Positions 7,212 through 16,841 of a DNA stretch of 64,000 nt are shown here, one piece after another. The notes below the pieces were generated by a model that was not told the origin of the DNA, did no database searches, and worked only from the letters and a program-made list of their open reading frames with translations. This DNA comes from Geobacter sp. FeAm09 (GTDB lineage Bacteria > Desulfobacterota > Desulfuromonadia > Geobacterales > Pseudopelobacteraceae): positions 3,652,001 through 3,716,000 of the forward strand of contig NZ_CP042466.1 in NCBI RefSeq assembly GCF_008330225.1. Reading direction: 5' to 3'. A program made the translations under genes and the position numbers. Every line of letters starts with the position of its first letter. Position 1 is the first letter of the stretch.

Positions 7212-9098
7212 CTAGCAGATGGCTTCCAGCTCTTCCCAGCGGGCGTAGGCTGCGGTCAACTCCCGTTCCAGCTCCTCAAGCCGGGTATTGATGGCGGCCA
7301 CCTCGGCACCGGCCGACTTGTAGAAGCCGGGATCGGCCAGGGTGGCGTGCAGCCGCCCCTGCTCCTCCTCAAGGGCGGCGATGCGGTCCGGCAGGGCGGC
7401 CAACTCCCGCTCCTCCTTGAAGGAGAGCTTGCGGGGGCGTTCCTTCGGGGGACGCCCCTTTTCCTGGGCCGGTTTGGGCACAGCCGGGGCCGCGGGTGCC
7501 TCGGCGGCGGCCTGGCGCAGCCAGTCGTCGTAGCCCCCCACGTATTCCCGGACCGTGCCGTCGCCGGTGAGCACCAGCGTACTCCCCACCACGTTGTTGA
7601 GAAATTCCCGGTCGTGGCTCACCAGCAGCAGGGTCCCGGAGTACTCGAGCAGCAGATCTTCCAGCAGGTCCAGGGTCTCGGCGTCCAGGTCGTTGGTCGG
7701 CTCGTCCATCACCAGCACGTTGGAGGGCCTGGTGAACAGCTTGGCCAACAGCAGCCGGTTGCGTTCGCCGCCGGAGAGGATCGAGACCGGGCTGCGCGCC
7801 CGTTCGGGGGAGAACAGAAAGTCCTGGAGGTAGCCGATGATGTGGCGGCTTTTGCCGTTGATCACCAGGGTGTCGTTTCCCTCCCCCACGTTCTCCTGCA
7901 CGCTTTTGTCCGGGTCGAGCTGTTCCCGCATCTGGTCGAAATAGACGATCTCCAGGCGGCTGCCCGCCTTGACCGCACCCCGGTCCGGCGTCAGTTCCCC
8001 CAGCAGCAGGCGCAGCAGGGTGGTCTTGCCCGAACCGTTGGGGCCGATGATCCCCACCCGGTCCCCACGCATGATGGTGGTGGTCAGGTCGGCGATGATG
8101 GGGCGGCCGCCATAGGCAAAGGAGACGTGCTCCACCTCCGCCACCAGGCGGCCGGAACGCTCCGCCTCCTGGAGCTGGATCTTGGCCGTGCCCTGGCGTT
8201 CCCGGCGCTGGCGGTACTCCTCCCGCAGGCTCTTCAGGGCCCGCACCCGCCCCTCGTTTCGGGTCCGGCGGGCCTTGATCCCCTGCCTGATCCAGGCTTC
8301 TTCCTGGGCCAGTTTCTTATCGAACAGGGCCTGGCGGGTGACCTCGGCCAGAAGCAGCGCCTCCCGACGCTCCACGAACTCGTCGTAGCCGCAGTTGAAG
8401 GCATAGATGCGCCCCCGGTCCAACTCCGCCACCCGGTTGGCCAGGCGCCGGGCAAAGGCCCGGTCGTGGGTCACGAAGACCAGGGTCTTGACCTGGCGCA
8501 GCAGGAACTCCTCCAGCCAGAGGATGGTGTCGATGTCCAGGTGGTTGGTCGGCTCGTCCAGAAGCAGGATGTCCGGCGCCGCGATGAGCGCCCGTGCCAG
8601 CAGCACCCGGCGTTTGGTACCGCCGGAAAGGGCGGAGAAAGCGGCCTCGGCGTCCAGTTGCAGCCGGTTCAGCACCCGCTCCACCTCCTGATGCAGACTC
8701 CAGCCGCCGCTCTCCTCCAGCTTGTGCTGCAACTCCTCCAGTTCGGCCAGGAGCGCCTCGCCCCCCTCCTGGGAGAGGCGATGGGCGACCCGGTGGTAGG
8801 CGGCCAGCAGTTCGGCCGTATTGCCCATGCCCGAGGCCACCACGTCGAAGACCGTACCGTCGGTCCCCTGGGGCACATCCTGGGAGACCAGGGCGACCCT
8901 GAGCCCCTGCTGGCGCTGGATCTCGCCCCCCTCCAGGGGAAGTTCGCCGCCGATCAGCTTGAGCAGCGTCGATTTGCCGGTGCCGTTGCGTCCCAGCAGG
9001 CAGAGCCGGTCCCCCGGCTCGATCTGGAGGTTGATGCCGTCGAAGAGCGGTGGCCCGCCGAAGGCCAGGGTTATGTCGCGAAGGGTGATGAGTGCCAC
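7212..9098 (-). CDS. uup: ABC-F family ATPase, Uup type
   Basis: 628 residues with two ABC domains and no membrane segment. Walker A motifs are GRNGTGKST (about 36-44) and GPNGSGKTT (about 350); signature motifs are LSGGTKRR and LSGGERNR; Walker B motifs are ILLLDEPTNHLD and VLVMDEPTNDLD. The linker is the charged ABC-F interdomain helix pair. The C-terminus is a coiled coil (FKEERELAALPDRIAALEEE ... RWEELEAI) that is diagnostic of Uup, a protein acting on ribosomes and branched DNA. The GTG at 9098 is preferred (AGGT 4 bases before); an ATG at 9143 would add 15 residues unlike the family. Confidence 0.88.
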   Translation of the reverse strand: MALITLRDITLAFGGPPLFDGINLQIEPGDRLCLLGRNGTGKSTLLKLIGGELPLEGGEIQRQQGLRVALVSQDVPQGTDGTVFDVVASGMGNTAELLAAYHRVAHRLSQEGGEALLAELEELQHKLEESGGWSLHQEVERVLNRLQLDAEAAFSALSGGTKRRVLLARALIAAPDILLLDEPTNHLDIDTILWLEEFLLRQVKTLVFVTHDRAFARRLANRVAELDRGRIYAFNCGYDEFVERREALLLAEVTRQALFDKKLAQEEAWIRQGIKARRTRNEGRVRALKSLREEYRQRRERQGTAKIQLQEAERSGRLVAEVEHVSFAYGGRPIIADLTTTIMRGDRVGIIGPNGSGKTTLLRLLLGELTPDRGAVKAGSRLEIVYFDQMREQLDPDKSVQENVGEGNDTLVINGKSRHIIGYLQDFLFSPERARSPVSILSGGERNRLLLAKLFTRPSNVLVMDEPTNDLDAETLDLLEDLLLEYSGTLLLVSHDREFLNNVVGSTLVLTGDGTVREYVGGYDDWLRQAAAEAPAAPAVPKPAQEKGRPPKERPRKLSFKEERELAALPDRIAALEEEQGRLHATLADPGFYKSAGAEVAAINTRLEELERELTAAYARWEELEAIC

Positions 9099-9198
9099 GG
9101 ATACCTCATGGGGTGGTTCAGGATAATAATTCGGCCACGGCATCCAGCCGTTGGCTATCGTCTGTATGTGGTGTCGGGGAAATTTGCACGTCCAACTT

Positions 9199-9429
9199 TC
9201 ACATTTCCCCTATCCATTCGAATCTCGGCACCTGCCGCCCCTCCACCGAAACCTTCTCCAGGAACATGGTCAGGGGCCGGACCCACAGGGAGCGGTCGCC
9301 GTACAACTGGCGGTAGACCACCATCTCCTCCTCGGTCTCGCTGTGGCGGGCGCTGGCGATCACCTGGTACTCGTTCCCCTTGTAGTGCCGGTAGCGGCCG
9401 GGACGCAGCGTTGTTGCAACCGCGGTCAT
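9199..9429 (-). CDS. DUF1653 domain protein
   Basis: 76 residues. GRYRHYKGNEYQVI, then ARHSETEEEMVVYR and LWVRPLTMFLEKV are the conserved core of DUF1653, a small beta-barrel domain of unknown function found alone or fused to other enzymes. The ATG at 9429 has GGAGGGG 5-10 bases ahead and overlaps the stop of the upstream methyltransferase-like gene by 4 bases, so the two are translationally coupled. Confidence 0.8.
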   Translation of the reverse strand: MTAVATTLRPGRYRHYKGNEYQVIASARHSETEEEMVVYRQLYGDRSLWVRPLTMFLEKVSVEGRQVPRFEWIGEM

Positions 9430-10400
9430 GCGCCCCTCCCCGATGATGGCAGGCGGGCGGCGAGGCGCCGCGCCAGGGAATCGATGTGCCGCCCGTCCGT
9501 GCCGCAGCACCCACCCAGCACCTTCATGCCCAGATCCCCGTGCAGGGCGGCCACCGCCGCGCCGAAGATCTCCGGCGCCTCCTCCACCAGCTCGGTGCTG
9601 TTGTCCAGCTCTTCCGGGCTCAGGGCGGCGGTGTTGGCCAAAAGACCGATCACCCGCTCCCTCACCAGCGGCGACGAGGTGCGTTCATGGGTGACGGCGC
9701 GGCGGAAGACCGAGGCGTGGGTGCAGTTGATCAGGTAGGCCAGGGGCGGCGGCGCGGCCTGGCTGTCGATGGCCGCGATCGCCTCCTTGAGCGGCGTGCC
9801 GTCCAGCAGGGTCCCTTCCGGGCGGGCCACGAAGCTGACCAGATAGGGGAGCCCGGTGGCCGCCTGGGCCTGGGCCAAACCGACGGCCTCGCTCAGGGCC
9901 GGCAGGGTGGCGGCCAGCAGCAGATCGACCCCGGCAGCGGCCAGGGCCTCGGCCTGCCAGGCGTGGAAGGCGCGCGCCTCGGGGGCGCTCAGGGCCTCTT
10001 CCGGCCGGTAGGCATCACCCTTGCAGCTCATCAGGCCGCCGATGATCACGCTCTTGCCGTAATCCCCCTGTTCCCGGCGCAGGGCGTCCAGAAAACGAAA
10101 GTTGTCGCCGTTCAGGTCGCGCCCGGCCAGCCCGGCGACGGCGATGCGCTCGCGGCCGGCACGCCAGGTGGGGGTGGAGAGCAGCAGCGGCAGGCCGTAG
10201 CTGCGGCCGATTCCCAGATACTGGCGGCAGATCCCCGCCAGGGCTGCCCGCCCGTGGTCGTCGTAGATCAGTGCCGAGTTGACCACCTGCTCGTCCAACC
10301 GGATGCCGGGCATGCGCCGCAGGCGTTCGATGACCGCCCCTTCGGCCAGCATGACCGGGGATGCTGCCAAAAGCTCCTGAAAGGTGCACTCTTGCTCCAT
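9426..10400 (-). CDS. Homocysteine S-methyltransferase family protein
   Basis: 324 residues in a TIM-barrel layout. The family zinc-binding cysteines are visible: Cys in YLINCTH (about 225) and the C-terminal pair in GGCCGTDGRHID (about 300). Relatives transfer a methyl group to homocysteine from S-methylmethionine or another donor; some members act on other substrates, so the reaction is inferred. ATG at 10400 is backed by GGGAGGGGAGAG. The upstream pilT frame runs into this gene because of a probable missing base (see pilT). Confidence 0.8.
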   Translation of the reverse strand: MEQECTFQELLAASPVMLAEGAVIERLRRMPGIRLDEQVVNSALIYDDHGRAALAGICRQYLGIGRSYGLPLLLSTPTWRAGRERIAVAGLAGRDLNGDNFRFLDALRREQGDYGKSVIIGGLMSCKGDAYRPEEALSAPEARAFHAWQAEALAAAGVDLLLAATLPALSEAVGLAQAQAATGLPYLVSFVARPEGTLLDGTPLKEAIAAIDSQAAPPPLAYLINCTHASVFRRAVTHERTSSPLVRERVIGLLANTAALSPEELDNSTELVEEAPEIFGAAVAALHGDLGMKVLGGCCGTDGRHIDSLARRLAARLPSSGRGA

Positions 10401-10429
10401 GCTCTCCCCTCCCGGCGCGGAGCCTTCCC

Positions 10430-11520
10430 TCAATGCCCCGGCATGGCCGGTGCCCCCCCTGTTGGGCAGGGAGGTACTGTTCGAACTGCTTCTTGTCGAT
10501 GGAGCAGCGATAGGCCTCATCCGGGTTGATCTGCTTGGTCTTGAGCAGGTCCAGCAGGTGCTGGTCCATGAGCTGCATGCCGTCCTTTTTGGCGGTCTGG
10601 ATGATGGACGGGATCTGAAAGGTTTTCCCCTCCCGGATCAGGTTGCCGATGGCCGGGGTGCCGATCATGATCTCCAGGGCCGCAGTGCGCCCCTTGCCGT
10701 CGGCGGTTTTGAGCAATTGCTGGCAGACCACTCCCTTGAGGGATTCGGACAGCATGGCGCGCACCTGCTCCTGCTGGTCCGTGGGGAAGACGTCGATAAT
10801 GCGGTCGATGGTCTTGGCCGCGGTATTGGTATGCAGGGTGCCGAACACCAGGTGGCCGGTCTCCGCGGCGCTCATGGCCAGGGAGATGGTGGTCAGGTCG
10901 CGCATCTCCCCCACCAGGATGATGTCCGGGTCCTCGCGCAGGGCCGCGCGCAGGGCCGAGGCGAAGCTCTCCGTATGTTCCCCGATCTGGCGCTGGTTCA
11001 ACAGCGACAGCTTGTTCTCGTGGATGAACTCCAGCGGGTCTTCCAGGGTCAGGATGTGCTCCTTGCGGGTGGAGTTGATCAGGTCGATCATGGCCGCCAG
11101 GGTGGTGGATTTGCCGGAGCCGGTCGGCCCGGTCACCAGCACCAGCCCCTTCTTGAAGTTGGTCATGCGCCGCACCCCCTCCGGCAGGTGGAGGTCGTCG
11201 GCCGAGAGGATCTTGCTGGGGATGATGCGGAACACGCCGGCGATGCCCCGGTGCTGCATGAAGATATTGCCGCGGAACCGGGCCAGGTCAGGCACGGCGT
11301 AGGCGAAATCCAGGTCCTTGGTGGCCTCGAACTGGGCGCGCTGCTTTTCGTCCAGGATCTCGAACAGGACCTCCCGGAGCTCCTCATCCGACAGGCTCTT
11401 GAAGTTGAGCCGCACCATCTCGCCGTGCAGGCGGAAAATAGGCGGATTCCCGGTGGAAAGGTGCAGGTCGGACGCCCCCTGCTCCCTCATCATCCTGAAA
11501 AGCGCATCGATCTTTGCCAT
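10430..11520 (-). CDS. pilT: PilT, type IV pilus retraction ATPase (probable frameshift near the end)
   Basis: About 360 residues of hexameric secretion ATPase that powers pilus retraction at the inner membrane. Visible: MAKIDALFRMMREQGASDLH start, Walker A GPTGSGKST, Asp box LEDPLEFIH, Walker B IILVGEMRDL, the AIRNLIRE-like motif as IGNLIREGK, and the end KKQFEQYLP. As written, the frame does not stop after QYLPAQQGG but reads on to 10015, through the methyltransferase gene in another frame. One more G in the 7-base run at 10453-10459 would give a stop at 10430-10432, just before the next gene's ribosome binding site. ATG 11520 has GGAGGT ahead. Confidence 0.88.
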
Positions 11521-11582
11521 GTTGGGATACCTCCACTCTTCCCACGGAGACAACGTCTTGGTTTGGAATCGGTATTACCAAG

Positions 11583-11797
11583 CTGTTGAAAAATTCAGGT
11601 TGTTCAAAAATAGTCAGATCGTCGCACCCGCGAGACAAGCCCTGCGGAGGCCCTCACCCGGCCTTTGGCCACCCTCTCCCAGAGGGAGAGGGTAACGGTA
11701 TCCCTTCTCCCTTTGGGAGAAGGATAGGATGAGGGGCGCTACGCCGCACAAGAGGGCCTTCGAGGACGAAGGCCTGATGGCTGTTTTTCAACAACCT
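11583..11797 (-). mobile_element. MITE-like repeat, copy A
   Basis: About 215 bp with ends related to AGGTTGTTGAAAAACAGCC and an internal block of CCCTCTCCC-type short palindromes. It is an inverted copy of the element at 14897-15113; a shorter version is at 29359-29482. It has no coding capacity. One end touches the TAA stop of the PilB-like gene. Non-autonomous mobility is inferred from the terminal inverted repeats. Confidence 0.7.
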
Positions 11798-11798
11798 C

Positions 11799-13449
11799 TT
11801 AGAGTACTACCGAGGCGATATACTCTTCCGGCGACACCTGCCCCTCCTGCAAAAGCCGCAGCCCCTCCTGGTCGCTGCCGTGATAATCCGCCAGGCGCAG
11901 GTAGTTGTCCAGGGCCGCCACATCCGGCGACTGCTCGAAAACCCGAACGAATTCCTTGTCGAAAACCAGCGCGTCCACCAGGAAGCGCCGCGCGCTGAAC
12001 CCGCTATGGCCACACTCGTCGCAGCCGCTGGTACGGTAAAAACCTGCCGGGGGCTCGGCCAGACGCATGGCGGCCTGTTCCTCCTGGGGCGGGGTATAGT
12101 GGGTCCGGCACGCGGGGCAGAGGATCTGGATTCCCCTGAAGGAAACCAGGCCGTTGACGACCCCCGGCGGGAAGGGGGTTTTCTGCTGGTAGAGCAGGAG
12201 GTGCCGCAGGACATTGCGGGTGCCGCGGATCTCCAGGCCGGCCAGCACCAGTTTGCCGCGCATGGCGGCGCGGCAGGCGGCGGCGAAGGGCATCCCCTCG
12301 GTGGCATCCTCCACCACCAGCACGTCCGGGTCATGGTCCAGGGCGTCCATGATCAGCCGGGCCCGGTCCGCCTCGGCACGGGGCAGGGGGATGCGCGGAA
12401 AGCGCTTGTTCATCCGGCCCGGCCCCTCCCCCAGGATGATGACGTTCTTTCCGGCGGTATCCGCCTCCTCCAGCATGAGATCCATGAAGCGGCACCGCTC
12501 CCGGCTGTTGCGCGAGGCGAAAAAGGTAATGCCCTGTCGTGCCTGGGCCAGCAGGTTGAAGGCGGCCTCCTGGGCTGCCGGCAGGTGCAGTTCGGCCACC
12601 CGCGGGGGACGTCGGCCCTGACATGGGTGCGCAGGGTCACGTAGTCGCCCCCCACCCCCTGCATGACCGCCACCTGAAAGGCCATGGGGCGGGCTTGGTA
12701 GGTAAAGGGGAGCAGGCCGGTGGCGCTGCGCTCGGCCAGGGGGCCGATAGCGGCGTTCCGGCGCAGCCGGAGGATAACGTCGGGGTAGTAGTTGGGCGCC
12801 AGGGTGCCGATGGGGCGGGTGATCCCCCCCGCTTCCCGGTGATGGCCACCTCGTCGCCCAGGGGTTGCAGGGAGAGGGACGAGAGGCGGTTCTGGACGAT
12901 GAACACCAGCAGGTAGTTGAGCAGCGTGTCGCCGCCGACATCGCCGTTGATGGCCTCGAGGGCCTTGCCGGAAAAGGCGGCGGAGCTGAAGCCCAGGCGT
13001 TCCTGGCCCGCCGGGCCGTACCACGCGTCGATCATCTGGCGGATCTCCCGGATCAGCGCCACGGACAGGTTGACCCGCAGGCCGGTGCGGGCCTCCACCG
13101 CTTCGACCGCCGCCCGGTTGAGCGGATCGGCGACGGCGACGCTCAGTTCGCCGCCGGCGCAGATCAGGGGGATGAGGTTGTAGGCCCGGGCCACCTCCGC
13201 CGGCACGAGGGCAACGGCCTCCGGGTCGATCATCTCCTTTTTCAGGCGGATGTAGGGAAGGTCCAACTGATTGGAGAGCGCCCAGTCGATGTCCTCCTGG
13301 GTGACGACCCCCAGGTGGACCAGCGCCTCGCCGAAGCGGGTGCCGGAACGTTTCTGCTCTTCCAGGGCGCTGATGATATCCGACTCGCTGATGATCCGTG
13401 AAGACGAGAGGATATGGCCCAGGGACCCTTTTTTCACCAACTCTGTCAT
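11799..13449 (-). pseudogene. PilB/GspE-like ATPase homologue, degenerate and frame-broken as written
   Basis: About 550 residues once two frame breaks are bridged. N-terminus MTELVKKGSLGHILSSSRII begins a MshEN/GspE-N domain (about 1-150), then a PilB-like core. The core lacks a Walker A: where relatives have GPTGSGKTT it reads FFASRNSRERCRF. Walker B is DPDVLVVEDATEG. The zinc tetracysteine site is kept (CPAC and CDEC). It is thus probably a non-hydrolysing partner. Frame breaks: the C7 run 12824-12830 and the G5 run 12604-12608; one added base in each restores a continuous protein. ATG 13449 has AGGAGGG ahead. It sits next to pilT but is separated by repeat copy A. Confidence 0.7.
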
Positions 13450-13510
13450 GCTGCCCTCCTGGAGTCGCAACGCACGTCTGCCGTCTCGAAAGGGATACCG
13501 GGAAACGGCA

Positions 13511-14887
13511 TCACGCGTCGGGGCGGTCGCTTTTGTTCTCAAACCGGGTATGCTCGCCGAGGAATACCAGTTCCACCGTGCCGATGGCGCCGTTACGCTG
13601 CTTGCCGATGATGACTTCGGCGTTCCGGTCGTGGTTCTGGGTGCAGGAGCCGTCCCGCTTGCGGCAGTGTTCACAGTAGACCGACTCGCGGTAGACGAAC
13701 ATGATGACGTCGGCGTCCTGCTCGATGGCCCCCGACTCGCGCAGGTCGCTCATCATGGGGCGCTTGTCGCCGCGGCTCTCCAGGCTGCGGTTGAGCTGGG
13801 AGAGGGCCACCACCGGCACGTTCAGTTCCTTGGCCAGGGCCTTGAGCGAACGGGAGATGTCCGAGATCTCCTGCTGGCGCGATTCCACGTTGGGGCTGCC
13901 CCGCATGAGCTGCAGGTAGTCAACGATGATCAGGCCGATGTCGTGCTCGCGCTTCAGGCGCCGCGCCTTGGAGCGCAGCTCCAGCACGCTGATGGCCGGG
14001 GTGTCGTCGATGAAGATCTTGGAGTCGTACAGGATGCTGGCGGCCCGCTGCAGCCGGGGCCAATCCGAATCCTGGAAATGGCCGGTGCGCATCTTGCCGG
14101 AATCGACCCGGGCGATGGAGGCGAAGAAGCGCATCACCAGCTGTTCCTTGCCCATCTCCAGGGAGAAGATCACCGAAGGGGTCTTTTTCTTGGCTTCGGC
14201 GCTGGCATACTGGGCGATATTGAGCGCCAGGGTGGTCTTGCCCATGGAGGGGCGGGCGGCGACGATGATCAGGTCGCCCGGCTGGAAGCCGGCGGTCATG
14301 TTGTCCAGGTCCGTGTAGCCGGTGGGAACGCCGGTGACGTGTTCCTTGCGGTCGTGCAGGGTCTGGAGGATCTTGAAGGTATCCTTGATGATCTCCTGCA
14401 CCGGCACGTACTGGGGCCTGAGCTTGTTCTCGGAGATCTCGTACAGGTCTTTCTGGGCCATGTCCAGAAGTTCGTTGACGTCCGTTTGCCCGTCGTAGCC
14501 GCGGGTGGCGATCTCGGTAGCCACGGAGATCAGCTTGCGGTTGACGGACTTTTCCTTCACCAGCTTGCAGTAATAGCTGACATTGGCCGCCGTGGGGACA
14601 TAGTCCACCAAGGTCGCCAGGTAGGCCGCCCCTCCCACCTCCTCCAGCTCCCCCTCTTTCCTGAGCATGTCGGTCATGGTGATCAGGTCGCACGGCTCAC
14701 GCAGGTCCGAGAGGCGTATCATGGCCTTGAATATCTTGCGGTGGCTTTCGCGGTAGAAGTCGTCCGCCCCGATGACCTCCAGCGCGCGGTTGACGGCGTC
14801 GTTGTCGATCAGGATCGCGCCCAGGATGGACATCTCCGCTTCCAGGCTCTGGGGGGGGAGTTTGCGTGAATCGTCTGTCATACTCAT
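13511..14887 (-). CDS. dnaB: Replicative DNA helicase DnaB
   Basis: 458 residues, the normal length. The N-terminal domain (PPQSLEAEMSILGAILID) binds primase. The RecA-like domain carries Walker A ARPSMGKTT, Walker B IIVDYLQLM and VVALSQLNRSLESR. Near the C-terminus DADVIMFVYRESVYCEHCRK is followed by DGSC, a cysteine-rich insert (CEHC...C) where many DnaBs have an acidic loop, then AEVIIGKQRNG. Unwinds DNA at the fork as a hexamer. ATG 14887 or ATG 14881; the second is better spaced from AAAGG. Repeat copy B begins 10 bp upstream. Confidence 0.95.
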   Translation of the reverse strand: MSMTDDSRKLPPQSLEAEMSILGAILIDNDAVNRALEVIGADDFYRESHRKIFKAMIRLSDLREPCDLITMTDMLRKEGELEEVGGAAYLATLVDYVPTAANVSYYCKLVKEKSVNRKLISVATEIATRGYDGQTDVNELLDMAQKDLYEISENKLRPQYVPVQEIIKDTFKILQTLHDRKEHVTGVPTGYTDLDNMTAGFQPGDLIIVAARPSMGKTTLALNIAQYASAEAKKKTPSVIFSLEMGKEQLVMRFFASIARVDSGKMRTGHFQDSDWPRLQRAASILYDSKIFIDDTPAISVLELRSKARRLKREHDIGLIIVDYLQLMRGSPNVESRQQEISDISRSLKALAKELNVPVVALSQLNRSLESRGDKRPMMSDLRESGAIEQDADVIMFVYRESVYCEHCRKRDGSCTQNHDRNAEVIIGKQRNGAIGTVELVFLGEHTRFENKSDRPDA

Positions 14888-14896
14888 ACCTTTAAG

Positions 14897-15113
14897 TAGG
14901 TTGTTGAAAAACAGCCATCAGGCCTTCGTCCTCGAAGGTCCTTTTGTGCGGCGTAGCGCCCCTCATCCTATCCTTCTCCCAAAGGGAGAAGGGATACCGT
15001 TACCCTCTCCCTCTGGGAGAGGGTGGCCAAAGGCCGGGTGAGGGCCTCCGCGGGACCTTCTGCGGGTGCGACGATCTGACTATTTTTGAACAACCTGAGT
15101 TTTTCAACAGCCT
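14897..15113 (+). mobile_element. MITE-like repeat, copy B
   Basis: About 217 bp; ends AGGTTGTTGAAAAACAGCC and (reverse complement) AGGCTGTTGAAAAACTCAGG, giving 15-bp imperfect terminal inverted repeats AGGYTGTTGARAAAC. The flanks read TTTAAGT and GTTAAAG, hinting at a TTAA target. It lies between dnaB and the CheW gene and touches the CheW stop codon. It has opposite orientation to copy A. Confidence 0.7.
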
Positions 15114-15114
15114 G

Positions 15115-15540
15115 TTAAAGATTTATGGTTTCCGCAGCCCGCTGCGCAATGGCGGCCACATCGAGCAGGACGCATTCGCCTTCGGGCAGATGGAGCAGGG
15201 CGCTGGCGCAGGGTTCGTCCGGCGCTTCGCCCAGGGTGGCCTGTTCCGGCGGCGCAATCCTGATGACCCGCTCCACCAGGAAAGCCAGCGAGGCGATGCG
15301 GGGAGCGGCCACGATCACCTTTTCCAGGTCGTGGCAACTGGGCAGTCCCAGGAAGGCGGCCAGATCCATGACCGCCACAATGGTGTCGTGGAAGTTCATG
15401 GCACCGGCATAACAGGGGGCCGCGCCGGGGATGGGCCAGGTGGGCGGCGGCTCGTCGACCTCGGCCACCTGCAGCAGGTTGACGGCGAACCGCCGCCCCT
15501 GCAGCGTGAACAGGAGGTATCCGTGGTGGTCCCGGGTCAT
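15115..15540 (-). CDS. CheW-like chemotaxis coupling protein
   Basis: 141 residues, one CheW domain: [39 protein letters not shown], then the conserved [17 protein letters not shown] strand-turn. CheW links chemoreceptors to the CheA kinase. No CheA, CheY or CheB is present in the window, so this short set probably feeds a kinase elsewhere. The gene starts 4 bases inside the end of the chemoreceptor gene (ATGA-type overlap), which supports cotranslation. The stop codon is adjacent to repeat copy B, and the last residues may have been altered by its insertion. Confidence 0.85.
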   Translation of the reverse strand: MTRDHHGYLLFTLQGRRFAVNLLQVAEVDEPPPTWPIPGAAPCYAGAMNFHDTIVAVMDLAAFLGLPSCHDLEKVIVAAPRIASLAFLVERVIRIAPPEQATLGEAPDEPCASALLHLPEGECVLLDVAAIAQRAAETINL

Positions 15541-16817
15541 GCCTGATCCGGTTCGCCGGGTTCGACCCTGAAGCGTTCCACCACCAGCAGCAGCCCTTCC
15601 GCCAGTTTCGCCAGTTCATTGGTGGCCAGCGCCATATCCTGCATGGCGGCCAACTGCTCTTCGGTGGCGGCCGAGACCTGTTCGGTGGCGGCGGCATTGT
15701 CGTCGGCCACCTTGGCGATCTCGTCCACCGCCCTGACCATCCTGCCCGAGCCGTCCATCTGCATCTGGGAAAGATCGGCGATGCTGTTGGCCCGCCGTTC
15801 GGTCTCCAGGACGGTGGTGAGGATCTCCTGAAAGGCCGTGGCGGTGACGTCGATGTTTTTCTTCCCCTCCCGGATGGTGCGGGAACTTTCCTGGATGATC
15901 TCGTGCACCCGCCGGCTTTCTTCCTTCAGGCTTTCGATCATCTCGTTGATATCCGCCGCCGATTGGGCCGACCCGTCGGCAAGCTTGCGCACCTCGTCCG
16001 CCACCACGGCGAAGCCTTTGCCGTACTCCCCCGCCCGGGCCGCCTCGATGGAGGCGTTCAGGGCCAAAAGGTTGGTCTGGCGGGCCACGTCGGCGATGAA
16101 ATCGGCGATCCTGCCCACCTTCTGCAGCTTGGAACTGAACACGTCGAACTGCCGGCCGATCTGTTCCTGGCAGTCGAAAAAGTCTTTCATCCGTTCCAGG
16201 GAGTCGGTGGCCAGGGTGCCGCCGTGCTGGGCGGTAAGGCTCGTCTCCCGGGCCGCCTTGGCGGTTTCCTTGGCGCGCGAGGCGACCAGTTCGATGGAGA
16301 CGGCCGTCTCGCGAATGGTCTTCGAGGTCTTTTCCACCATCTCGGCCTGGGTTTCGGCGCCGCGGGAGATCTGCTCGATGGCCTGGGCGACCTCTTCGGT
16401 GGAGGCGCTGATTTCCAGGGCGTTGGCGTTGATCTCCCGGGCGGAATTGCTGAGTTTGCCCGAGGCCTTTTTGATGTGCCCCACCAGGTCGCGCAGGTTC
16501 TGGAGCATCAAATTGATCAGGTCGGCCAGTTCATGGGTTTCGTCCGGCAGCCGGGTGGGAGGCATGTCCACCGCCCGGGTCAGGTCGCCCCGGCCGATGG
16601 ATTCGGCCGATTCGGTCAGGCGGCTGATATTGGCCGTAAACCCCCTGGAAAAGAGCCACCCCAGGATGAGCCCCAGGGTCAGCGCCATGGCATATCCCAG
16701 GATGCCGGATATCTCGGGAGAATACCCGAGGAGGGCGACCAACCGGGGGCTGAAGGCCACCGCCGCCACGACCACGATGAATCCGAGGATAAATTTGTAA
16801 CCTATGGGAATCCTCAT
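15537..16817 (-). CDS. Methyl-accepting chemotaxis protein without a periplasmic sensor domain
   Basis: 426 residues. Two adjacent membrane segments near the start (about 8-30 and 38-58) are followed by a short HAMP-like region ([20 protein letters not shown]) and a long signalling coiled coil. The conserved hairpin tip reads [20 protein letters not shown], then [19 protein letters not shown]. With only about 10 residues between the membrane helices there is no external ligand domain, so it probably senses a membrane or internal signal. It is followed by cheW (overlap) and preceded by cheR (24 bp), forming a three-gene unit. Confidence 0.9.
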   Translation of the reverse strand: MRIPIGYKFILGFIVVVAAVAFSPRLVALLGYSPEISGILGYAMALTLGLILGWLFSRGFTANISRLTESAESIGRGDLTRAVDMPPTRLPDETHELADLINLMLQNLRDLVGHIKKASGKLSNSAREINANALEISASTEEVAQAIEQISRGAETQAEMVEKTSKTIRETAVSIELVASRAKETAKAARETSLTAQHGGTLATDSLERMKDFFDCQEQIGRQFDVFSSKLQKVGRIADFIADVARQTNLLALNASIEAARAGEYGKGFAVVADEVRKLADGSAQSAADINEMIESLKEESRRVHEIIQESSRTIREGKKNIDVTATAFQEILTTVLETERRANSIADLSQMQMDGSGRMVRAVDEIAKVADDNAAATEQVSAATEEQLAAMQDMALATNELAKLAEGLLLVVERFRVEPGEPDQA

Positions 16818-16841
16818 AACGCCCCTCCGCCTCCGATCAAT

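Noticed and set aside
6966-9446. 826-codon open frame on the plus strand opposite uup
   Set aside because: It mirrors the uup gene in a GC-rich region, is Gly/Pro/Arg/Gln-rich with no domain, and the opposite strand has complete ABC-F motifs.
10015-10430. A PilT fusion with a novel C-terminal domain
   Set aside because: The tail is the methyltransferase gene read in the wrong frame (Arg/Gly/His-rich), and one base added to the G7 run gives a normal PilT end.
14950-15060. CCCTCTCCC / GGGAGAGGG short palindromes as CRISPR or tandem repeats
   Set aside because: They occur as two nested hairpins inside the MITE-like element and are repeated only where the element is.
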